A stretch of DNA of 64,000 bases from Fasciolopsis buskii (Eukaryota; Platyhelminthes; Trematoda; Plagiorchiida; Fasciolidae): the NCBI GenBank assembly GCA_008360955.1, contig LUCM01003824.1:10679-74678 (forward strand), written 5' to 3'. Shown here in pieces: positions 51,001 to 57,000 of this stretch. The stretch's first letter is position 1, and every line of letters starts with the position of its first letter. A program made the translations under genes and the position numbers. The notes beneath the pieces were generated by a model. It had not been told where the DNA came from, made no database searches, and was given only the letters and a program-made list of their open reading frames with translations.

Positions 51001-54000
51001 ATTAACTTTGCACCAATTTGCTCTGGTTGTGTCTGTTACCTCAGTACCATCTGTTCAGATTGAAGTTAAGGATGGGGAATAATTCAAGATCAATCGCAAA
51101 ATAATAAGTTGAAGAACTATACTGGAGAGGAAAAGTTTCGAATGCAAGAACCCCACTGACTGCGGCACTGGGCTATATCATGGTGTCTTCAACCATCGAT
51201 TCAAGAGATCTCGTGAACCTTAACTCGGTAGTCTAGCTGTACATACGTGAGCCAGTCCACTGGTTGAAACTTTCGTGCTTTTTCCCATCTCATCAACTGG
51301 CCATCCCGACTCGTCTTCCAGCCATTACCTGCCTCGAAGAGCAGCTCACAGGAAGGCGGTCGTTCTGTGGGCATGCGCAAAGCATGTCCCAACCACCTTA
51401 ACCTATTCTGATTCAGTGCCTGTTCTAGAGACTGGACCTTAAGACCCATTAACTTAAGCTCAATTCCTGAGTTACGTACAAAATTCCCCACCATACTCTA
51501 CCAGTGCTACGAAAACAAGGATATTCAAATATCAGAAGTCTTCGCGGATCTTTTGCTCTCAACGGCCATGTTTCGGAACTGTAGAGCAATACCGACTCCC
51601 TGTTGCTGCATATACTCGACCTTTGGTAGGCAGCCGGATGTCACGCAAACGCCACTGGTGCCTCAAGTTAACAAATGCCAATTGGTCTTTCTGTATGCGT
51701 GAGGATACTTCACGCAGTTTACTACCACCAGGCCTGATACAACTACGCAAGTAACTGAATCGCCTGACTCGTTATCACACTTCACCTTGTGTGACCTTAT
51801 GTTGTTCTGTTCCACTTCAAGTTTCAGGATCACAGTTGCCAGACTCCCCTTTTCTCTGTGCAGTGGGCTGCAGTGGTTATGGGACATGTCTACTCCATTG
51901 CGTTAATGCTCGAAGCATATCTTTAAAAAAATCCGTTCACTTCACTCAGATGCTCCTCGTACATTATCGTTCAGTAGCACATCATCCTCTACATTTTGTA
52001 GGTCAGACAGGTTTCTGTCTGAGGAAATATCAATGCACAAGCATAGGGCTATCTCCGTAACTATCTTAGTGACAAAATTAAAAAGGAAAGGTGAAAGAAT
52101 GCGATCCTAGTGAGCACCATTTGTTGTGGTGACTGCTGGTGAAATGTCGCCATAAGCGCAAAATCGGCTTCGGTTGTTCGCGCACAGAGGTTGGATGAGT
52201 GAAGTAAATTTTTCTGTCACACCCTTCGTTGAGATGCAGCGCCAAAGAATTGCACGATGAACTGAGTTGAGCGCCGCTTTCAAATCAAGAAATTCGGAAA
52301 TCACGGGACTACGGAATATGTGACTATGTTCTCAGATCTGTCGCAAAGTGAAATTTTGATCACTTCAATCCTGACTGGGACGGAAACTGCCTTGGTTCTC
52401 ACGCATACACCTTTCGCGATTACTAGATAATCGGCGGAGGATAATGCCCGCGAGAAGTCTGGATTCAGTGCCTACTAACCTAATTCCTTCGTGGTTTTCG
52501 CGTGAGGATTTACCACTTTTGTTGTAAATCGGTACAATCACCGACTCCTACCACCCTTAGGAATCTCTTCCCTTGTCTAAGTTGATGCTAGGAGTTTTGC
52601 CAACTCCGATGTGAACACTTCGCCACCATCCTTGAAGACGGATGGCGACGGTCCATCCGGTCCAGCTGCCTTATGCCTATTAATAAAACCTTCCTTCGTC
52701 GTCAACTCCAATTTGGATGGATGATTAGTTGGTTCTCTTGTGGGCATAAGTGTAGGGCCCACTGTGACCGTGGGCCAACCAAACTGCTTTCTAAAGTGTT
52801 TTTCCCAACGCACCAGCCAACGCTCCTGAGAGTGAATCAGTGTGCTTTCACATCCCTCAATCGCCTCCCTTACGCTTGGCTTTTGTTGAGCAGTATTCCT
52901 AATCAGTCGGTAAGGGTTGCGACTGTTTCCGATAGGCGCAGCCTTTGCAATTTTTCACCACAGTTTTCTACCCACAACTCTCCTCTCTCAGTTATTTTTC
53001 TAAGTCATTGTTATTTGGGATGTCGCGTATGTTTGTGTCTCATTGTACGCAGCTTCCGATGACGAGCATCGAACTTTGGAATTGAAGTCGAAGTTTTCGG
53101 TCCCTTGATGTGCTTCCAACCGACGTTCGGATTCTTAGCAATATTTTGAGAAGACGATGATAGCACAAGTGGTCCAGGAGAATCCTAAACTCCAACAATG
53201 AACGTTCTCCTTATAATCATGGCGATGAAGATTGCAAATTTTCAGATCGGTCACGTGTTTTTGTTGTCCCAGTTTGCTTCTTTCATGATCTGATTGCAAA
53301 TCATTCTGTTGATTTTTGGTTGGCAATCTTCTTTTTACGGGTATCCAAGTGGAAATACTTAAAAAGTTGATCTGTGAGGTAAACTGATATGAATATAATT
53401 ATTCCGGGTGATATGCACTGCAAAATTTCGTGGTTTGAGTCACCGGAATCTTAGGATAGTTAAGATTTAATACCATCACTTTCGACATTGAGCGATTATT
53501 CAGTTGATCAGTACGCTGTGGCGAAATTCCTTCACTTTCTTGCACGCGGCTGGGTGTTTACGCCCTATCCCAGGGTGATGTGTCGTTTGATCCTAATTAG
53601 TTCACCTCATTCGTCGCATTTTTGTAGCAACATTCTCTTTTTGTTTGTTCTCTCCCGAATCATGACTCAGGTTCACGCAGTGGAATTCCTCCTCAACCGA
53701 TCATTTGCTAAGGATGTTCTGCTCGAATACTGTGCCAACCTCTCTGCGAAGGCGTGCGCGGAAGTCGTACACTCCGCATTAGATAATTTTTCATCCGAGA
53801 AAAATTATTATCATTTCCGCAGGGACGGTTTAGATACCCGACTGGATGAATTTGCTGGTATCTTCAAACGATTTGGGGAAATTTTCCATCATTCCGAACG
53901 AAAATCCTCTATGCCAGGCACAACTGTTTCCGTTGAACTGGACGAAGTTGAATCCACCACACAATTAATGCCGAGGAAAGTAAGGGGTAGTTGTTATTCC

Positions 54001-57000
54001 ATTTTCAGTACATATTCCTGAAACTTTCATGGGGCAATCTGTAATTGGCCATAGTAGGTCGACGCTGTTCAATGTGTAAATGGTTCCCGAAAATGACGCT
54101 GTAAATTTACTTCGTTTGACAAAAACTTAGCCAACTGAGGAAATTCCTCGAACTTAGTGGGATTCGAACCCGAACACAGTTTGTTGTGGCCTTGTAGCTC
54201 AGCTGGTAAAGTATACACGGTGCAGATGCGTGGGCCCGAATCCCGTCTATGTCGAAAACTATTCACAATTGGATCAATTCCACATTTTTCGAAATCCGCA
54301 AACATGATTTTCTATAAAATTCATCGTTTGATACGACTGCACATCTTACAAGATTGTCATCACTAACGGGAATAATAGGAGAGTAGGGTTTTGAGTTCCT
54401 TGGTAAATAAGTGACGGAATGTTTTTCTCCAAATTTTCTTGTTATATGAATGTTTTTATCTCCTAGACGTGGTGTAATCAAAGTCTGTCAAATGAAATCC
54501 TAGTCAGTGAAGACAGGAATCGCGCCTGTCTCTGTCTGAAGATCGTGATATCAGATGTTCGACCACCTCCGGAAATCTTTCATCTAAGTTGACCCTGCGC
54601 TCACGCTGGCACACAAAAGAAATGAATGTCAACCATCATATTCGAAATATTCCACTACATATTTTAGCCATTCCGGTTTGTCTTTTCACACCTCTCATCG
54701 TTCCCGGTTTCTGATTGCCGTTACGACAAGCGTTACATAGTCCCGTTTCATATGTCAGCTGGTTCCTCCTATTGTCCTCAAGGCTGGTTGCTATACCACG
54801 CCAGACATTTCTTAACTTTTGCCCATCTGCCAGCATACAAAGCCCAGACCGTCTCCGCGCTTGAATACTGCAATCACATGAAATAGGATCTCGTACATTT
54901 CTCTTTCCTTTCTTAGTCGCAGAAGTCTATACAATACAATACAAGAAACTATGCAAGCACTGTACAGCTGTTTCATCCTCGTTAGGAATCATTAGCAGCG
55001 CATATCCTCCGCGCCCGAACTGGGACGCGGACCCTGGACGAACGATTCTGAGTCAAACGCCTTAGCCATTACGCTACCAGACAGGCTGTGAACGGTTTGT
55101 TCAACTTGACCACATGATAATATTGCACCTATCCGTGACTGATTTCCACGGTTACTGTCCGCTAGCTCACATCGATCGACCCCTACTCATAGATGACTTC
55201 TCCGCAGGTAGCCTAAGTACGACGAAGGCTTTGGATATGACCTACACAGCTTGATTACTTGGTACATGTTAGTAGTAGGAGATTGAATGTTTTCATGAAA
55301 TCATTTACCATGTGACATCATCGTTCAACTCTTTTTTGTTTTTCGTTATTCTTTGATTGCAGTATGTAGCTGAGACGATACAGTGAAGCTTTCTGCAAAT
55401 AGGCTTTGCAATACCACACTGCTATTTTGTTTTTTCTTCATCAGTGGCTTAGAATAGACAAGGTCATCATTTTTATGGGATTTTACCAGACAGCTTCAGT
55501 AAGAGCATATCTTTGAAAGAGAAAATCCATCAAATTGGAATGCGGAAACAATTTCGCTGTTGCTATTGTTAGAAAACTGCTGAAAACCGAGCCCTGATTT
55601 CATCAGAGAAACTTCCCAAATATCTTATTCCTTTGGACAGATCATCATAGGTAAATATGAGATGTTTTATATGACACCTAATAAAATCGTGTTTAGAACA
55701 CGCAATGTGAAGTTGAGCATGTTGATTTTACTCAGTAATTCATATTTTCAGGCCATTTATTTTGCGGTTGGTCTGGTAAAGTTTATGAAAAGGTTACTTG
55801 CGCGAGAAGTTTCCACTGGAGCTCTTTATGTCGAAAACAATTCTGGCATTATTCTTCCTAGTGATCTGGGTGACAGTTGAGTACAAATGACCCTATCGAC
55901 GGATTTCGTGATAACCGTACGGACTAGTATTCCGAACCACCACTTTATGATGTTGCAGACAATCTATTGATATGCAGTCTAATATGCGTGTCATTCCACG
56001 CCAGAAATTTATCAGTTTTTGAATAAAAAGTGATCGGGATATTTAGTTAGCAGGTTTTTGACAAGTATAAAATTGACCCAAGTGTGAGGAATCTTCGATC
56101 TCGGCAGGATTCGAATCCACGCATTTGTACCGCCTGTAATTTACCAGCTGAGTTATGTGGCCACGCCCAACAGTTGCTTGTTATTGAGTCCCTGAGACTA
56201 AAATGATTTTCCTACTAGACTACCTCCTATTTGTCTGATGTCGGTGTTCGAGAATTTTTTTGTTCCAAGAGGGCCACTGGCCATGCTCATAAATACCATC
56301 ATCCTCGCTACGCAGTTTGGATATGTAGTCAGAAACCGAATAGGCAATGTCTTTGCCACCACGATCGTGAGTCCGATGTTCGAGAGCCTGGATTAGTCGT
56401 TAAGTGATAGGTTCATTTGCTGGAAAATATCGCTCGCAGATTAGTGAGAACATTTTTACCTCACACCTGAATCAATTAAGATCAGATGGTTGGTTTCTTT
56501 TCCTTGCTATTTTTGTCTTGTTGGGTACAAAAGCCTCGTTTTTTGTACCTTAGTAACGCTAGGGATGCGATCGAAAGAGCCACCGGCAGTCTTCATCATT
56601 ACGCAATTCGAGCCTTATCGCGAAGAAGTTATTTTTTCAAAACATCTTTGGATAGGTCTGTAACACCTTTTTCATCATCCAGTTGATTTCTCTTTTTCTT
56701 CATTCTTTTACTTTCTTAATTAACGGAAACAATGCGCATCATTTTCAGGGACTGGGAGCGCGGCCGACGGTTGGGCTGCCGGATAGGGATATTGGCTGGC
56801 TTTGGGATGACCCGAATCCATGACTTCCAGGTTGAAACATCACGTTGCTGACTGCTTCACCACCACCGACCAAAGGAACCTTAGAGAACCAAATCAAGCA
56901 AACGACTGACTAGTCGGATGATTTTGTTCGTCGTCGACACCTCTTGTAGCCCATGCCATAGGGAGTCGTGAATAGTGGGTTCACATTTTGGATGCACCTA

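Noticed and set aside
54186..54255. Functional tRNA gene
   Set aside because: A and B boxes are good, but the acceptor and anticodon stems do not pair convincingly and a related unit lies nearby, so a SINE head is more likely.
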